DNA of 64,000 nucleotides from Pseudomonadota bacterium (GTDB lineage Bacteria > Pseudomonadota > Gammaproteobacteria > Acidiferrobacterales > Acidiferrobacteraceae): assembly GCA_021816625.1 (NCBI GenBank), contig JAKAXM010000002.1, forward strand, positions 85,095 to 149,094. The letters are read 5' to 3'. Shown piece after piece: positions 9,884 to 19,853 of the stretch. How positions within the stretch are numbered: the stretch's first letter is position 1; each line of letters begins with the position of its first letter. Under the pieces are notes generated by a model, which was given only the letters and a program-made list of their open reading frames with translations, did no database searches and was not told the origin of the DNA. The translations under genes and the position numbers were made by a program.

Positions 9884-10750
9884 GTGGCCATCAGGCTGTC
9901 ATGCACGGTGGCAGGCGCGCAGGTCGACGCCGTCACGGCCTTGCTGGAGGCGGCTGGCGCCACGGCCGTCGCCTGCGATGAGGTGGCGGGCAGCACGGCC
10001 TTGTATGATGAGGCCTGCGCCGCGGAACCCCGCTACTGGCCCCGGACTGCGGTGTCGGGCTTCTTCACGACCGAGGCGGCGGCGGGCTTTGCGCGGCACG
10101 TGTTGGCCGACTGGGCCGAGGATTTGGAGCTTGCGACCGTGGCCGACCACGGATGGGAGATCCAGGACGATTGGGCGCCCTTTCCGGTAGCCGCCGGGCT
10201 GTGGGTCTATCCAAGCCGAGAGCAGGCGCCCGGCGACCGGGTGGCCATACACCTAGACCGCGGGCTCGCGTTTGGGACCGGCACGCACCCGACGACCGCG
10301 TTGTGCCTGGAATGGATCTACGAGACCCTGACAACCGCGTCCCCCAAGCCCACGAGCTTGCTGGATTTCGGGTGCGGCTCGGGGATCCTCGCCATCGCGG
10401 CCTTGAAACTCGGGGCCCGCGCGGCGCTCGCCGTGGACATCGATCCCCTCGCACGCCTAGCGGCATGCGCCAATGCCGAACGCAACGGCGTACAAGAACG
10501 CCTCACGATGGCAGCGGCCTGGGAACGGGGGCACGGCGCCTTCGATATGGTGGTCGCCAATATCCTGGCGGGCCCGCTGGTCGCCCATGCCCGCCTGCTC
10601 CTTACGGCACTCGCACCGGGCGGGGTCTTGGCCCTTTCGGGCATCCTGGGCGACCAAGTGGCGATGGTCGCCGCGGCGTTCCCGGAGATCGCGTTTAGCG
10701 AACGCGAGCGGGAGGGCTGGTACCTCTTGCAGGGGAGCCGCGCGGCATGA
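9884..10750 (+). CDS. prmA: Ribosomal protein L11 methyltransferase
   Basis: SAM-dependent trimethylation of ribosomal protein L11. 288 residues, with an N-terminal L11-recognition domain (about residues 1-90) and a C-terminal Rossmann methyltransferase domain with SAM motif LLDFGCGSGILAIAALKLGA and VVANILAGPL. The start is a GTG at 9884. The accBC-prmA-dusB-fis order is conserved in gammaproteobacteria. The stop overlaps the next start in ATGA. Confidence 0.95.
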   Translation: MAIRLSCTVAGAQVDAVTALLEAAGATAVACDEVAGSTALYDEACAAEPRYWPRTAVSGFFTTEAAAGFARHVLADWAEDLELATVADHGWEIQDDWAPFPVAAGLWVYPSREQAPGDRVAIHLDRGLAFGTGTHPTTALCLEWIYETLTTASPKPTSLLDFGCGSGILAIAALKLGARAALAVDIDPLARLAACANAERNGVQERLTMAAAWERGHGAFDMVVANILAGPLVAHARLLLTALAPGGVLALSGILGDQVAMVAAAFPEIAFSEREREGWYLLQGSRAA

Positions 10751-11382
10751 TCCTGACCCAATGCCCGTCCTGCCGAACCTTGTTTCGCCTTGAGGTCGAG
10801 GCCTTGGAGGCCTGTGGCGGGGCCGTGCGCTGCGGACAGTGCGCGGCCGTTTTTCAGGCGGATGTCTACCGGATAGACGAAGCCGCGAGCCGGGTGGAAG
10901 AGACGCGGGCCGCCCCCCGAAGATGGCCTTTCGTGGTCCTCGTGGTGTTGCTCACCCTCGGTCTCGCGGCCCAGGGCCTCTATGCGGGGCGGGCGACGCT
11001 CGCCCGCATCGCCCAGACGCGCCCCCTGATCCGCCTGCTCTGCCGGGGCGTAAGCTGCGATCTGCCCCATCCGGCCGCGCTCGCGCGCTGGCACCTGGTG
11101 CGTCCCCATATCGGGTTGACTGCGGCGGGCGATGTCCTGCGCATCCGCGCCGGCCTGCGCAATACCGCAGCCTTTGGACAATCACTGCCGCTTTTATCGG
11201 TCACCTTGATCAACGACCACGGCCATGTGGTCGCGCGCGCCAATTATCAGGCGGCCCACTACCTGCGCCACCCCCGCGCTAGGCTCGGTCCCGGCCAAAC
11301 GGCCGTCATACGCCTAGCACTCCATGTGCCGGCAGGCGCGGTGGGCTACCGGCTGGGGCTATTTGCGAGCACCAAGGACTAG
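10747..11382 (+). CDS. Zinc-ribbon DUF3426 domain membrane protein
   Basis: 211 residues. The N-terminus is an MJ0042-type zinc ribbon, MILTQCPSC ... CGQC, followed by a charged linker, one transmembrane segment around residues 59-80 and a C-terminal DUF3426 domain, probably extracytoplasmic. Such proteins often sit between prmA and dusB-fis in beta- and gammaproteobacteria; no biochemical role is established. Coupled to prmA by a 4-base overlap. Confidence 0.85.
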   Translation: MILTQCPSCRTLFRLEVEALEACGGAVRCGQCAAVFQADVYRIDEAASRVEETRAAPRRWPFVVLVVLLTLGLAAQGLYAGRATLARIAQTRPLIRLLCRGVSCDLPHPAALARWHLVRPHIGLTAAGDVLRIRAGLRNTAAFGQSLPLLSVTLINDHGHVVARANYQAAHYLRHPRARLGPGQTAVIRLALHVPAGAVGYRLGLFASTKD

Positions 11383-11437
11383 GTCTCCCCGGCCGGCCGT
11401 TTTCTCGGTATGATGTCCGGCTTCCCGGACACGGCTC

Positions 11438-12418
11438 ATGCAGATCGGACCCTATACGCTCAAAAACACGCTGTTCGTCGCCCCGATGGCCGGGGTTACC
11501 GATCGGCCATTTCGGATACTGTGCCGCACCCTCGGGGCCGGCATGGCCGTATCCGAGATGGTCGCGTCCCAATCCCTGCTCTATGGCTCGGAAAAGACGC
11601 GACGCCGGGCCAACCACGAGGGTGAGCCCGAACCTAAGTCCGTGCAGATCGCTGGCGCGGACCCGGACATGCTGGCCCATGCCGCCCGACACAACGTCGA
11701 AAACGGGGCGCAGATCATCGACATCAACATGGGCTGCCCGGCAAAAAAGGTCTGCAACGTCATGGCCGGGTCGGCCTTGTTGCGTGATCCGAAGCTCGTG
11801 CAACGGCTATTGCAGGCGGTGGTCAGGGCGGTCGATGTACCGGTCACCCTGAAGATCCGCACGGGATGGGACAAAGATCACCGCAACGGTGTCGAGATCG
11901 CGCGCTTGGCGGAAGATGCGGGCGTGGCCTTGCTCGCCGTGCATGGTCGCACCCGGGCCTGCTACTACGAAGGCGATGCGGAGTACGAGACGATAGCCGC
12001 CATCAAGGCCGCGGTCCACATCCCGGTGATCGCCAATGGCGACATCGATAGCCCCGAAAAGGCCCGCGACGTACTCGCCATGACCGGGGCGGACGGCCTC
12101 ATGATCGGCCGCGCGGCCCAGGGTCGGCCCTGGATCTTTCGCGAGATCGACCATTTCCTGAAGACCGGTGAGCATCTGGCGCCACCTTCGCGCACCGAAC
12201 TCTACGAGGTGCTGATGGGCCACCTGGAGACCCTCTACGCCTTCTACGGGGACCACACGGGCGTGCGCGTGGCGCGCAAGCACATCGGCTGGTACAGCAA
12301 GGGGCTCCCGGGCGGGGCCGCGTTTCGGCATGCGGTAAACCAGGTCGAGGACGTAGCCTGCCAGCAACGGCTGCTCGCCGACTTCTTTATGGGGACACCC
12401 GAAGGACTCGCGGCATGA
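11438..12418 (+). CDS. dusB: tRNA-dihydrouridine synthase B
   Basis: FMN enzyme that reduces specific uridines in the tRNA D-loop. 326 residues, standard length. Motifs are APMAGVTDRPFR at the N-terminus, NMGCPAKKVCN with the catalytic cysteine, KIRTGWD, and the flavin phosphate site IGRAAQGRPWIF. Overlaps fis by ATGA, the classic dusB-fis operon in which Fis production is coupled to dusB transcription. Confidence 0.97.
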   Translation: MQIGPYTLKNTLFVAPMAGVTDRPFRILCRTLGAGMAVSEMVASQSLLYGSEKTRRRANHEGEPEPKSVQIAGADPDMLAHAARHNVENGAQIIDINMGCPAKKVCNVMAGSALLRDPKLVQRLLQAVVRAVDVPVTLKIRTGWDKDHRNGVEIARLAEDAGVALLAVHGRTRACYYEGDAEYETIAAIKAAVHIPVIANGDIDSPEKARDVLAMTGADGLMIGRAAQGRPWIFREIDHFLKTGEHLAPPSRTELYEVLMGHLETLYAFYGDHTGVRVARKHIGWYSKGLPGGAAFRHAVNQVEDVACQQRLLADFFMGTPEGLAA

Positions 12419-12720
12419 GCGAAGAGGAGTCGACCAAGACCGGGCGCGGGCCGCTTGGCACCTGTGTTCGTCATGCCGTAGAACGCTATTTCCGTGACCT
12501 GAACGGCCAATGCCCCGGCACCTCCCTCTATGAGACGGTGCTCGGCGAGGTCGAGGCCCCGCTCATCGAAACGGTCATGCGCCACGTGGGGTACAACCAA
12601 TGTCAGGCCGCCAAGATCCTGGGCATCAACCGTAATACGCTGCGCAAGAAACTCTTGGCCTACGGCCTAAGTGAGCGTCCCGATCCTTCCGTTCTCCCCT
12701 CTGGCGATCATCCCCAATGA
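12415..12720 (+). CDS. fis: DNA-binding protein Fis
   Basis: Nucleoid-associated DNA-bending dimer that controls rRNA transcription, recombination and growth-phase genes. 101 residues. The core runs from about residue 20, and the C-terminal helix-turn-helix reads [20 protein letters not shown]. The N-terminal 15 residues are charged and poorly conserved, and a short C-terminal extension follows the HTH. ATGA overlaps at both ends link dusB, fis and purH. Confidence 0.95.
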   Translation: MSEEESTKTGRGPLGTCVRHAVERYFRDLNGQCPGTSLYETVLGEVEAPLIETVMRHVGYNQCQAAKILGINRNTLRKKLLAYGLSERPDPSVLPSGDHPQ

Positions 12721-14270
12721 AAAGAGCACTCATCAGCGTGTCGGACAAGACCGGCATCATCGATCTTGCCCGGGCCCTTCACGAGGCCGGGGTAGAGATC
12801 CTATCGACAGGCGGTACCGCCCGGTTGTTGGCGGCCGCGCAGATACCGGTGACAGAGGTCGCGTCCTACACGGAATTCCCCGAGATGCTCGACGGTCGCG
12901 TAAAGACCTTACATCCACGGATCCACGGTGGACTGCTCGGGCGTCCCGACCGGCCTTTGGACCGCGAGGCCATGGCGGGCGCCGGGATCAAGCCGATCGA
13001 CCTCCTGATCGTGAACCTGTATCCCTTCGAACGCGCGAGCCGCGATCCGGAGACCCGATTCGCAGACGTCGTCGAGCAGATCGACATCGGCGGCCCGGCG
13101 ATGCTCCGGTCGGCGGCCAAAAACTATGAGCATGTGCTGCCCATCGTCGATAGCAGTGACTATGGCGCCATAATCGAGGCCCTGCGCGAACCGTCCCGCC
13201 TCACGCCCGTCGTCCGGCGCCGCTATGCAGCCAAGGTCTTTGCTCACACCTCCCGTTACGACGCCCTGATTGCCCGCTATCTGGGCACGGACGGGCCAGA
13301 CGAGGCGGGCGAGCTGCCCGAGATCCTGAATCTCGCCTTCGTGCGCCGCTTCGCCCTGCGCTACGGAGAAAACCCGCACCAGCGCGCCGCCTTCTACGAG
13401 GAACCGGGGGCAAGCCCCGCATCGATCGCGCAGGCGAGCAAGATCCAAGGCAAAGAGCTGTCCTTTAACAATATCGCCGACGCCGATGCCGCGCTTGAGT
13501 GCGTGCGCGTGTTCGCCGAACCGGCATGCGTCATCGTAAAGCACGCCAATCCCTGCGGCGCGGCGCTTGCGGCCACCATTGCCGACGCCTACGAACACGC
13601 CTACGCGACCGACCCCACATCGGCCTTCGGGGGCATCATCGCCTTCAACCGGACGCTCGATGAGACTACCGCCGCCCGGATAGTCGAACGCCAGTTCGTC
13701 GAGGTCATCATCGCCCCGGAGGTGAGTCCTGCGGCGGCGCAGATACTGGGTCGCAAACCCGGGATCCGGGTGCTGGTAGTCAACATGAACGCGCCCATGC
13801 ACAGCGGCCTCGATTATCGCCGGGTGAGCGGAGGGCTGCTGGTACAGGACCGGGATATCGCCGAGCCGGACGTCACCCTAAACCGCGTGAGCGCGCGCGC
13901 GCCAACCCCGGCGGAGGCCGCGGATCTCGTCTTTGCCTGGCGCATCGCGCAATTCGTGAAGTCCAACGCCATCGTCTTTGCGCGCGGCGGCCGGACCATA
14001 GGGATAGGCGCGGGCCAAATGAGTCGTGTCGATAGCGCGCGGGTCGCGGTCTGGAAGGCCGAGGCCGCAGGCTTGACGGTGCGGGGGAGCGTGTTGGCCT
14101 CAGACGCCTTTTTCCCTTTTCGCGACGGGCTAGATAGCGCCGCGCAAGCCGGTGTCACCGCCGTCATCCAGCCCGGTGGATCGGTGCGGGACCCCGAGGT
14201 CATCGCAGCGGCTGGGGAACACGATATCGCCATGGTCTTTACCGGCCGGCGGCATTTTAGGCACGCATGA
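12717..14270 (+). CDS. purH: AICAR transformylase / IMP cyclohydrolase
   Basis: Bifunctional enzyme of the last two steps of de novo IMP synthesis. 517 residues, with an N-terminal cyclohydrolase domain ([12 protein letters not shown] ... STGGTA ... [12 protein letters not shown]) and a C-terminal transformylase domain ([23 protein letters not shown] with the catalytic Lys-His, [16 protein letters not shown]). Overlaps fis and purD by 4 bases each. purHD is a standard bacterial pairing; its attachment to dusB-fis here suggests joint transcription. Confidence 0.98.
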   Translation: MKRALISVSDKTGIIDLARALHEAGVEILSTGGTARLLAAAQIPVTEVASYTEFPEMLDGRVKTLHPRIHGGLLGRPDRPLDREAMAGAGIKPIDLLIVNLYPFERASRDPETRFADVVEQIDIGGPAMLRSAAKNYEHVLPIVDSSDYGAIIEALREPSRLTPVVRRRYAAKVFAHTSRYDALIARYLGTDGPDEAGELPEILNLAFVRRFALRYGENPHQRAAFYEEPGASPASIAQASKIQGKELSFNNIADADAALECVRVFAEPACVIVKHANPCGAALAATIADAYEHAYATDPTSAFGGIIAFNRTLDETTAARIVERQFVEVIIAPEVSPAAAQILGRKPGIRVLVVNMNAPMHSGLDYRRVSGGLLVQDRDIAEPDVTLNRVSARAPTPAEAADLVFAWRIAQFVKSNAIVFARGGRTIGIGAGQMSRVDSARVAVWKAEAAGLTVRGSVLASDAFFPFRDGLDSAAQAGVTAVIQPGGSVRDPEVIAAAGEHDIAMVFTGRRHFRHA

Positions 14271-15541
14271 TGAAGATCATGATCGTCGGGTCCGGCGGAC
14301 GGGAACACGCGCTGGCCTGGAAGGCCGCCCAGTCGGAACTCGCCTCTGAGGTGTTGGTCGCGCCCGGCAATCCCGGGACGGCGCGCGAGCCCAGGGTGCG
14401 CAATCTCGCCGTCGACGCCGCCGATATCGAGGGTCTGGTGCAAGCGGCGCAGCGGGAGCAGGTCGCGCTCACCATCGTGGGGCCGGAGGGACCGCTCGTA
14501 GCCGGCATCGTCGACCGCTTCACGAAGGCCGGCCTCGCCTGTCTGGGACCCACGGCCGCGGCCGCCCGCCTCGAAGGCTCCAAAAGCTATGCGAAGGACT
14601 TTCTGGTGCGCCACGGTATACCCACGGCGCGCCACGCCTCCTTCACCGACCTCGACGCCGCCCTCGACTATCTGCGCCAACACCCGGGACCGCAGGTGGT
14701 CAAGGCCGACGGGCTCGCATCCGGTAAAGGGGTGGTGGTAGCCGATGACGAGACAGCGGCGAGCGCGGCGGTCCGCCTGATGCTAGGCGGGGCATTCGGA
14801 GAGGCCGGCCGGCGGATCGTAATCGAAGAGCGGCTGTCGGGCCCGGAGGCAAGCTTTATCGTATTGGCCTGTGGCCGCGATTACCTGGCCTTTCCGACCT
14901 CCGAAGACCATAAACGCCTAAACGACGGGGATCAGGGACCGAACACGGGGGGCATGGGCGCCTTTTCGCCAGCTTCGGCCGTCGATGCCCGGCTCGAGGC
15001 TCTTATTCGCGAACGCATTATCGAACCCACCCTGCAAGGGCTTTGGGATGATGGCCATGATTACCGGGGCTTTCTGTATGCAGGGCTCATGCTGACGGCC
15101 GAAGGACCCAAGGTCCTGGAGTTCAACTGCCGCTTTGGCGATCCGGAGACGCAACCGATCATGATGCGCCTGGAATCAGACCTGATAGCGCTCGCGCAGG
15201 CCGCCTTGGCAGGTGATCTCACCGGCCTGCAGCTTGCAATCGACCCGCGCCCCGCACTTTGTGCGATCTTGGCCGCCCACGGCTATCCCGGTACGCCGCG
15301 CGAAGGTGATGAGATTACCGGACTCGATCGCGACGAACCCGAGGTCAAGGTCTTTCATGCGGGGACCCAGGAGGTCTGCGGCCGGATACTGTCACGCGGC
15401 GGGCGCGTGCTGGGTATAACGAGCCGGGGCAGCACCCTCGAAGAGGCGCGGACGCGGGTCTACCGGCGGATGGCGTCCTTAGGGCTTGCCGGGGCCCACT
15501 ACCGGCGCGACATTGGCCGCCGGAGCCAGGGTGGGGCATGA
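14267..15541 (+). CDS. purD: Phosphoribosylamine-glycine ligase
   Basis: ATP-grasp enzyme joining phosphoribosylamine and glycine in purine synthesis. 424 residues. Motifs are [14 protein letters not shown] at the N-terminus, [14 protein letters not shown] in the ATP-grasp domain, GGMGAFSP, and [12 protein letters not shown] near the metal site. The first ATG at 14267 overlaps the purH stop; an adjacent second ATG is possible. Its stop overlaps the next gene. Confidence 0.97.
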   Translation: MMKIMIVGSGGREHALAWKAAQSELASEVLVAPGNPGTAREPRVRNLAVDAADIEGLVQAAQREQVALTIVGPEGPLVAGIVDRFTKAGLACLGPTAAAARLEGSKSYAKDFLVRHGIPTARHASFTDLDAALDYLRQHPGPQVVKADGLASGKGVVVADDETAASAAVRLMLGGAFGEAGRRIVIEERLSGPEASFIVLACGRDYLAFPTSEDHKRLNDGDQGPNTGGMGAFSPASAVDARLEALIRERIIEPTLQGLWDDGHDYRGFLYAGLMLTAEGPKVLEFNCRFGDPETQPIMMRLESDLIALAQAALAGDLTGLQLAIDPRPALCAILAAHGYPGTPREGDEITGLDRDEPEVKVFHAGTQEVCGRILSRGGRVLGITSRGSTLEEARTRVYRRMASLGLAGAHYRRDIGRRSQGGA

Positions 15542-16101
15542 CGACGAGGCAGGGTGCTGTGCTGCGGCGCGATGCGGCCTCCGTGGCCCGGATCGTGCGC
15601 GCGGGTGGGGTCGTAGGCTATGCCGTGGAGGCCTGCTTCGGGCTCGGTTGCGACCCACACAATGTGCGCGCCGTGAGACGGCTGCTGCGCTTAAAAAGGC
15701 GGCCGGCGGCCAAGGGTCTGATCGTGCTGGCCGACCGTGAGGCACGGTTAAATCCTTATGTCGCGGAGCTCCCGGCAGTGGCCCGTAAAAGCTGGCCCGG
15801 CCCCCATACGTGGCTGGTGCCGGCGGCACTTAGCCTGCCGCGTGTTGTACGCGGGCGGCACCGGGCGGTCGCCGTGCGCGTCACGGCACATCGGCAGGCG
15901 GCACGGCTGGTGCAGCTGTGCGGTTGCGGACTGATCTCGACAAGCGCTAACCGCGCGGGCGAGCGGCCAGCACGCTCCGATCGGGAACTGCGGCGGCGTT
16001 TCGGGCACGGGCTCGACGCCATCCTGATCGGACGGACCGGCGGTCTCGCGCGTCCGACATCCATCCGCGACGCGACGAGTGGACGCCTGGTGCGATCATG
16101 A
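15538..16101 (+). CDS. tsaC: Threonylcarbamoyl-AMP synthase, TsaC/YrdC type
   Basis: Makes threonylcarbamoyl-AMP for the t6A37 modification of ANN-decoding tRNAs. 187 residues, the length of TsaC rather than the longer Sua5. It shows [17 protein letters not shown] near the N-terminus, [13 protein letters not shown] (the conserved KxR...KG pocket), and [11 protein letters not shown]. The YrdC fold is clear; assignment to TsaC rather than a YciO-like paralog is inferred from length and motif conservation. It overlaps purD and hemF by 4 bases each. Confidence 0.88.
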   Translation: MTTRQGAVLRRDAASVARIVRAGGVVGYAVEACFGLGCDPHNVRAVRRLLRLKRRPAAKGLIVLADREARLNPYVAELPAVARKSWPGPHTWLVPAALSLPRVVRGRHRAVAVRVTAHRQAARLVQLCGCGLISTSANRAGERPARSDRELRRRFGHGLDAILIGRTGGLARPTSIRDATSGRLVRS

Positions 16102-17012
16102 GCGCGCAACGGATGGCGGTGCTCGCCTACTTGCAGGATCTGCAGGATCGCATCTGCGACGAGATCGTGGCCATCGAGGGCGGCGGGTGCCGCTTTCGGG
16201 AAGACCTATGGGAGCGTCCGCAGGGCGGTGGCGGGCGGTCGCGGGTGCTGACCGACGCACCCGTCTTCGAGCAAGCGGGCGTCAACTTCTCGCACGTTTA
16301 CGGACAGGAATTGCCGCCGTCGGCCACCAAGGCGCGACCGGGGCTGGCCGGGTCGGCGTTTCATGCCGTCGGTCTCTCGCTTGTCTTTCATCCGCGCAAC
16401 CCTTACGTCCCGACGACCCACTGCAACCTTCGTTATTTCGAGGCGCTGACCGATCCTGTCACGTGGTGGTTCGGCGGCGGCTTCGATCTCACCCCCTACT
16501 ACGGCTTCGGCGAAGACGCCAAACACTGGCATGCGGTCGCGCAGGCGGCCTGCGCGGGCTATGACGCCGACGCCTACCGGCGGTACAAGGCGTGGTGCGA
16601 CGACTACTTCTTCATTAAGCACCGGAACGAGCCGCGCGGCATCGGGGGGCTCTTCTTCGACGACGTCCACAGCGGGGATTTTGAACGGGATTTCGGCTTT
16701 GTACGGGAGGTGGGCGATCACTTCCTTTTGGCCTACGCGCCCATCGCCAAGCGCCGCAAGGACACCCGTTACGGGGAGCGCGAGCGGGATTTTCAACTGT
16801 ACCGGCGCGGCCGCTATGTCGAGTTCAATCTGGTCTATGACCGGGGTACCCTGTTTGGCCTGCAGTCCGGAGGGCGAACCGAATCCATACTGATGTCGCT
16901 GCCCCCCGAGGTACGGTTTCGTTACGACTGGCGCCCGGCGCCCGGCACGCCCGAGGCAGCCCTTTACGATACCTTCCTCAAGCCGCGCGATTGGCTGACC
17001 TGGCCGGATTGA
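16098..17012 (+). CDS. hemF: Oxygen-dependent coproporphyrinogen III oxidase
   Basis: Oxidative decarboxylation of coproporphyrinogen III to protoporphyrinogen IX in haem synthesis. 304 residues, full length. Signatures are [44 protein letters not shown], and the C-terminal [12 protein letters not shown]. Its presence implies aerobic growth capability. Overlaps the tsaC-like gene by 4 bases and is followed by a periplasmic disulfide protein. Confidence 0.97.
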   Translation: MSAQRMAVLAYLQDLQDRICDEIVAIEGGGCRFREDLWERPQGGGGRSRVLTDAPVFEQAGVNFSHVYGQELPPSATKARPGLAGSAFHAVGLSLVFHPRNPYVPTTHCNLRYFEALTDPVTWWFGGGFDLTPYYGFGEDAKHWHAVAQAACAGYDADAYRRYKAWCDDYFFIKHRNEPRGIGGLFFDDVHSGDFERDFGFVREVGDHFLLAYAPIAKRRKDTRYGERERDFQLYRRGRYVEFNLVYDRGTLFGLQSGGRTESILMSLPPEVRFRYDWRPAPGTPEAALYDTFLKPRDWLTWPD

Positions 17013-17040
17013 GGTCGCCCGTGCGCGCGAGGAGCACCGC

Positions 17041-17625
17041 ATGCGACTGATGCCGGGACTGGTGATAGGCCTTGTGCTGCTGACTGGACTCACGCGGCCC
17101 GCTTGGGCCCATGAATCGCGAGCGAGCCGCGTATGGTCGCTCCTGGAGGCCACGGCCGGGATCCGCGAGGGCCAGGGTCCGGTACGGCTTTTTGTCTTCT
17201 TCGACCCCAACTGCCCCTACTGTCACCGAGTCTACGAGGCGCTGCAGCCTTATGTCGGGCGCGGCGGCATCGCCGTCCGCTGGATCCCAGTCGGCATATT
17301 GACGCAATCGAGCTACGGGAAGGCGGCCGCTCTCTTGGAGGCGAAAGACCCGGAACGGGCCTTGGCACGCATGGAGGAGGGCACGCGCGCAGGCCGCGGC
17401 GATATTCGTCCGCGCCGGGCGAATGCCCAGACGGCACAGGCCTTGGCGCGCGCCGTGGCGCTTTTCCAGGAATCCGGCGCCGCCGGTGTCCCCTTCCTCG
17501 TCTATCGCACCGGGGTCGGCCAATTACGCGCCGTGACGGGCGAACCGCCGCCTGGCGCCTTGCAGGCGATCATCGCCCGCCTGATGGCGCAGGCTAAAAC
17601 GAAATCACGAAAGGCAAAACCATAA
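17041..17625 (+). CDS. DsbG/DsbC-like periplasmic thiol-disulfide protein
   Basis: 194 residues with a signal peptide ending near AWA (about residue 23). A thioredoxin-like domain carries FFDPNCPYCHRVYE, a CPYC active site like that of DsbC/DsbG, and a later GAAGVPFLVY with the cis-proline. It lacks the N-terminal dimerisation domain of classical DsbC/DsbG, so it may be a monomeric oxidoreductase. DsbD from this window could be its reductant. A basic C-terminal tail overlaps the convergent downstream gene. Confidence 0.82.
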   Translation: MRLMPGLVIGLVLLTGLTRPAWAHESRASRVWSLLEATAGIREGQGPVRLFVFFDPNCPYCHRVYEALQPYVGRGGIAVRWIPVGILTQSSYGKAAALLEAKDPERALARMEEGTRAGRGDIRPRRANAQTAQALARAVALFQESGAAGVPFLVYRTGVGQLRAVTGEPPPGALQAIIARLMAQAKTKSRKAKP

Positions 17626-17791
17626 AGGCAAGACTGCCCAGAATGAGCCATACTTGCTGGGAGACGAGCATGGGAAAGATCATGAGCGCCACACCCGCAA
17701 ACAAGGCGACGGCGTGCTGCTGCTTACGCCCGTACACGAAATAGGCCGAACCTATGGTACCGAAGACGAGACCCCAGATCATGTTGGCCAT
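17594..17791 (-). CDS. Small membrane protein, hypothetical
   Basis: 65 residues with two to three transmembrane segments; it starts MANMIWGLVFGTIGSAYF and has a YGRKQQ turn after the first helix. Similar short proteins in other proteobacteria are annotated only as hypothetical or loosely as transport proteins, so no function is claimed. Its 3' end overlaps the DsbG-like gene by 32 bases, and its start codon shares two bases with the start of the divergent gene. GGAG lies about 8 bases upstream of the ATG. Confidence 0.65.
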   Translation of the reverse strand: MANMIWGLVFGTIGSAYFVYGRKQQHAVALFAGVALMIFPMLVSQQVWLILGSLAFMVLPFVISF

Positions 17792-18350
17792 GCAGAGACT
17801 CCGCATCCGACTGCAGCAAGGACGTGCCGCCTGGGGTTTTGCATGGTTACTCCCGGGTCTCTGGCAGACACCATCCCTCCTCGTCTTGCAGCACACTTAT
17901 GAGGGACAAGCCCTGCATTGGGCGGTCCCGGCCCAGTCGGGCCAATACGCGGCCCCCATAACGGGGCTTACTGTATCCACCTGGACAGTAGCCCCCGGGA
18001 CGGCCGTAAGCGGGGCCGAGCCCCCCGATCGCGTCGTGCGATTCTACGTCGCCGGCCGCGTGAAACCCAAGCTTCTGTGCCTCGTCGATGTCCGCTACTT
18101 CCCGGAGGGTAATAGCTGGGTACCCTACTACCGGATGGATGAGCAGATGTATTTTACCCGTAAAGGTCACGAGTGGATGCCTCTGACCTTTATGAATGGT
18201 GTCCCGGCGCTCGTGACCTATACCCCGATCGGCTTCGCGAACGCCTCGGGTTACTACCGAAGCTTCAGCTTTGCCCGCACGACCGGCCCCATAACGCTCG
18301 CGGGGTGGACGATTACGCGCGACACCGCCGCGCCGCTGCCCGCGCCCTAA
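17790..18350 (+). CDS. Unrecognised protein with N-terminal hydrophobic segment
   Basis: 186 residues from ATG 17790; the frame is open from another ATG at 17754. There is a basic N-terminus, then a hydrophobic stretch (WGFAWLLPGLW), followed by a soluble domain rich in beta-forming and aromatic residues, including WVPYYRMDEQMYF and YYRSFSFART. I do not recognise the family. The N-terminus could be a signal anchor, which would place the domain in the periplasm. It is followed after 96 bases by another unrecognised membrane protein on the same strand. Confidence 0.55.
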   Translation: MQRLRIRLQQGRAAWGFAWLLPGLWQTPSLLVLQHTYEGQALHWAVPAQSGQYAAPITGLTVSTWTVAPGTAVSGAEPPDRVVRFYVAGRVKPKLLCLVDVRYFPEGNSWVPYYRMDEQMYFTRKGHEWMPLTFMNGVPALVTYTPIGFANASGYYRSFSFARTTGPITLAGWTITRDTAAPLPAP

Positions 18351-18446
18351 CGGCGGAACCGGCCTGTCGACCTCCCGGGTCCCAGACGCACGACCAATGC
18401 GGCCGCCGAGGCGTTAGCGCCTCTGCGGCGAGGACAGATACCAGAC

Positions 18447-19568
18447 GTGGCGACAGATTCGAACGTTCCGACATCAGCACCCCGCGCCCTCGGATGGCAA
18501 GCCCTCGCCAGTAGTGCAGGCCTCGTAGCGTTGGGCGCTGGCGCAATGACGTTTCTGGTGGCTTTTGTCGTCGTGTTCATGTACCTCGCCGCACGGCACG
18601 CCCTCTGGTTGTGGCCGCGGCTGATCTCGTCGCCGCCGCTCATCACAGGGGCTTTCGGCGTGGTTCTGGTAGCCCTGGCTTCGCCAGGGCTGTTTTCCAT
18701 ACCGCTTGCCTTACTGCACCGCCGCCCCTGCCCGCGCATGCCCAGATATGGATACGCGGGGGTTGTCCTTTGTGTCGCGTCATTGGGGGGAGCGGTGGCG
18801 ATCGCCATAGGCAGCGGGTTTCAGGGATTTTCGCTTGAGATAGCGCTTGCCGCCATGGCCCTCGGGGCTGCGAGCATCGATATCGGCTGTGGCCTGTGGA
18901 CCATGCCGAACCGTGAGTCACACGACATCTGCGCGCGCGGGGAGGGGGTGAAACAGGTCGGGGCGGCCCTTTGGAATATCTTCGCGCGGGGCCTCGGCAT
19001 GATGTTCGCCTTTGTCGTATCGTGGTCTTACGTCGGCTCGTTTGTGAATGATGGGCGGAGCGGCCCGGGGCCATGGTGGCCATTAGGAGTCGACTTGTTC
19101 GCGGCCATGCTACTTACCGTGATTGCGAGCACCGCGGGTTATTGGCTGGGTCTGCTATACGCCGAGGGGCGCACGCACCTCCCCAAGGACTGGGGCCGAA
19201 TCATCGTCGTGGTCTGGCTTGGGTTGCTCGCAGTCCTCTTCTACATTAGCCCAATCTCCTTTTATGTCATGCGCGCGGCGGGGATCGGCGGGCGCCTGGA
19301 GCGATTACAGCTCCAACGGGATGATGCGGCGGCCTTGGGCCTGCCGGACGCGGCGATTTCGGGTATCTGTATGGTGGCCCAGTCGGCGCATGCCTTGTAT
19401 GTGACGGGGGAGCGGATCCTCTGCCAGGCACGCCCCTTCGACACCAGCGCCTACCGGCGCACCGAGACCACGATATGGCGGATTCCGATGCGCGATGTGA
19501 TCTGGGTCGGGCCGCCCCTGGGGGCCACGCGGCGCCAGGATGGTAACCGGAAAGGCGCGCGACCATGA
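18447..19568 (+). CDS. Multi-pass membrane protein, unknown function
   Basis: 373 residues from a GTG at 18447. About seven hydrophobic segments occupy residues 15-280, and a soluble C-terminal domain of about 95 residues follows, containing GERILCQARPFDTSAY. I recognise no family motif. It follows the unrecognised gene at 17790-18350 on the same strand, so the two may act together. Codon use is GC-rich throughout, supporting a real gene. Confidence 0.6.
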   Translation: MATDSNVPTSAPRALGWQALASSAGLVALGAGAMTFLVAFVVVFMYLAARHALWLWPRLISSPPLITGAFGVVLVALASPGLFSIPLALLHRRPCPRMPRYGYAGVVLCVASLGGAVAIAIGSGFQGFSLEIALAAMALGAASIDIGCGLWTMPNRESHDICARGEGVKQVGAALWNIFARGLGMMFAFVVSWSYVGSFVNDGRSGPGPWWPLGVDLFAAMLLTVIASTAGYWLGLLYAEGRTHLPKDWGRIIVVVWLGLLAVLFYISPISFYVMRAAGIGGRLERLQLQRDDAAALGLPDAAISGICMVAQSAHALYVTGERILCQARPFDTSAYRRTETTIWRIPMRDVIWVGPPLGATRRQDGNRKGARP

Positions 19569-19853
19569 GAGGTCCGGACCTGAGTACTGCCTTGCGTGAT
19601 GGGCTTACGTAAGGCCGAGGGTGGCCGCGTGAGTCCCCCACCGTAATGTCCGCTTTTGTTCTCGGCGGGAACGCGGCACAGGGGTTTGTGACCATGCGCG
19701 GTGCGGATCCCGATCGACCGCGCATCGTTTAGGGGTGACAGCCAAACACCTGAGGCCGGCGGTTGTGGCCGAGCATTGTGAGGTTCACGGTGCGCTTTTT
19801 TAAATTTAGCGCCTGCGGCGCCGGTTAGCGGGGCCGCCTGTGGGCCCGGGTCT

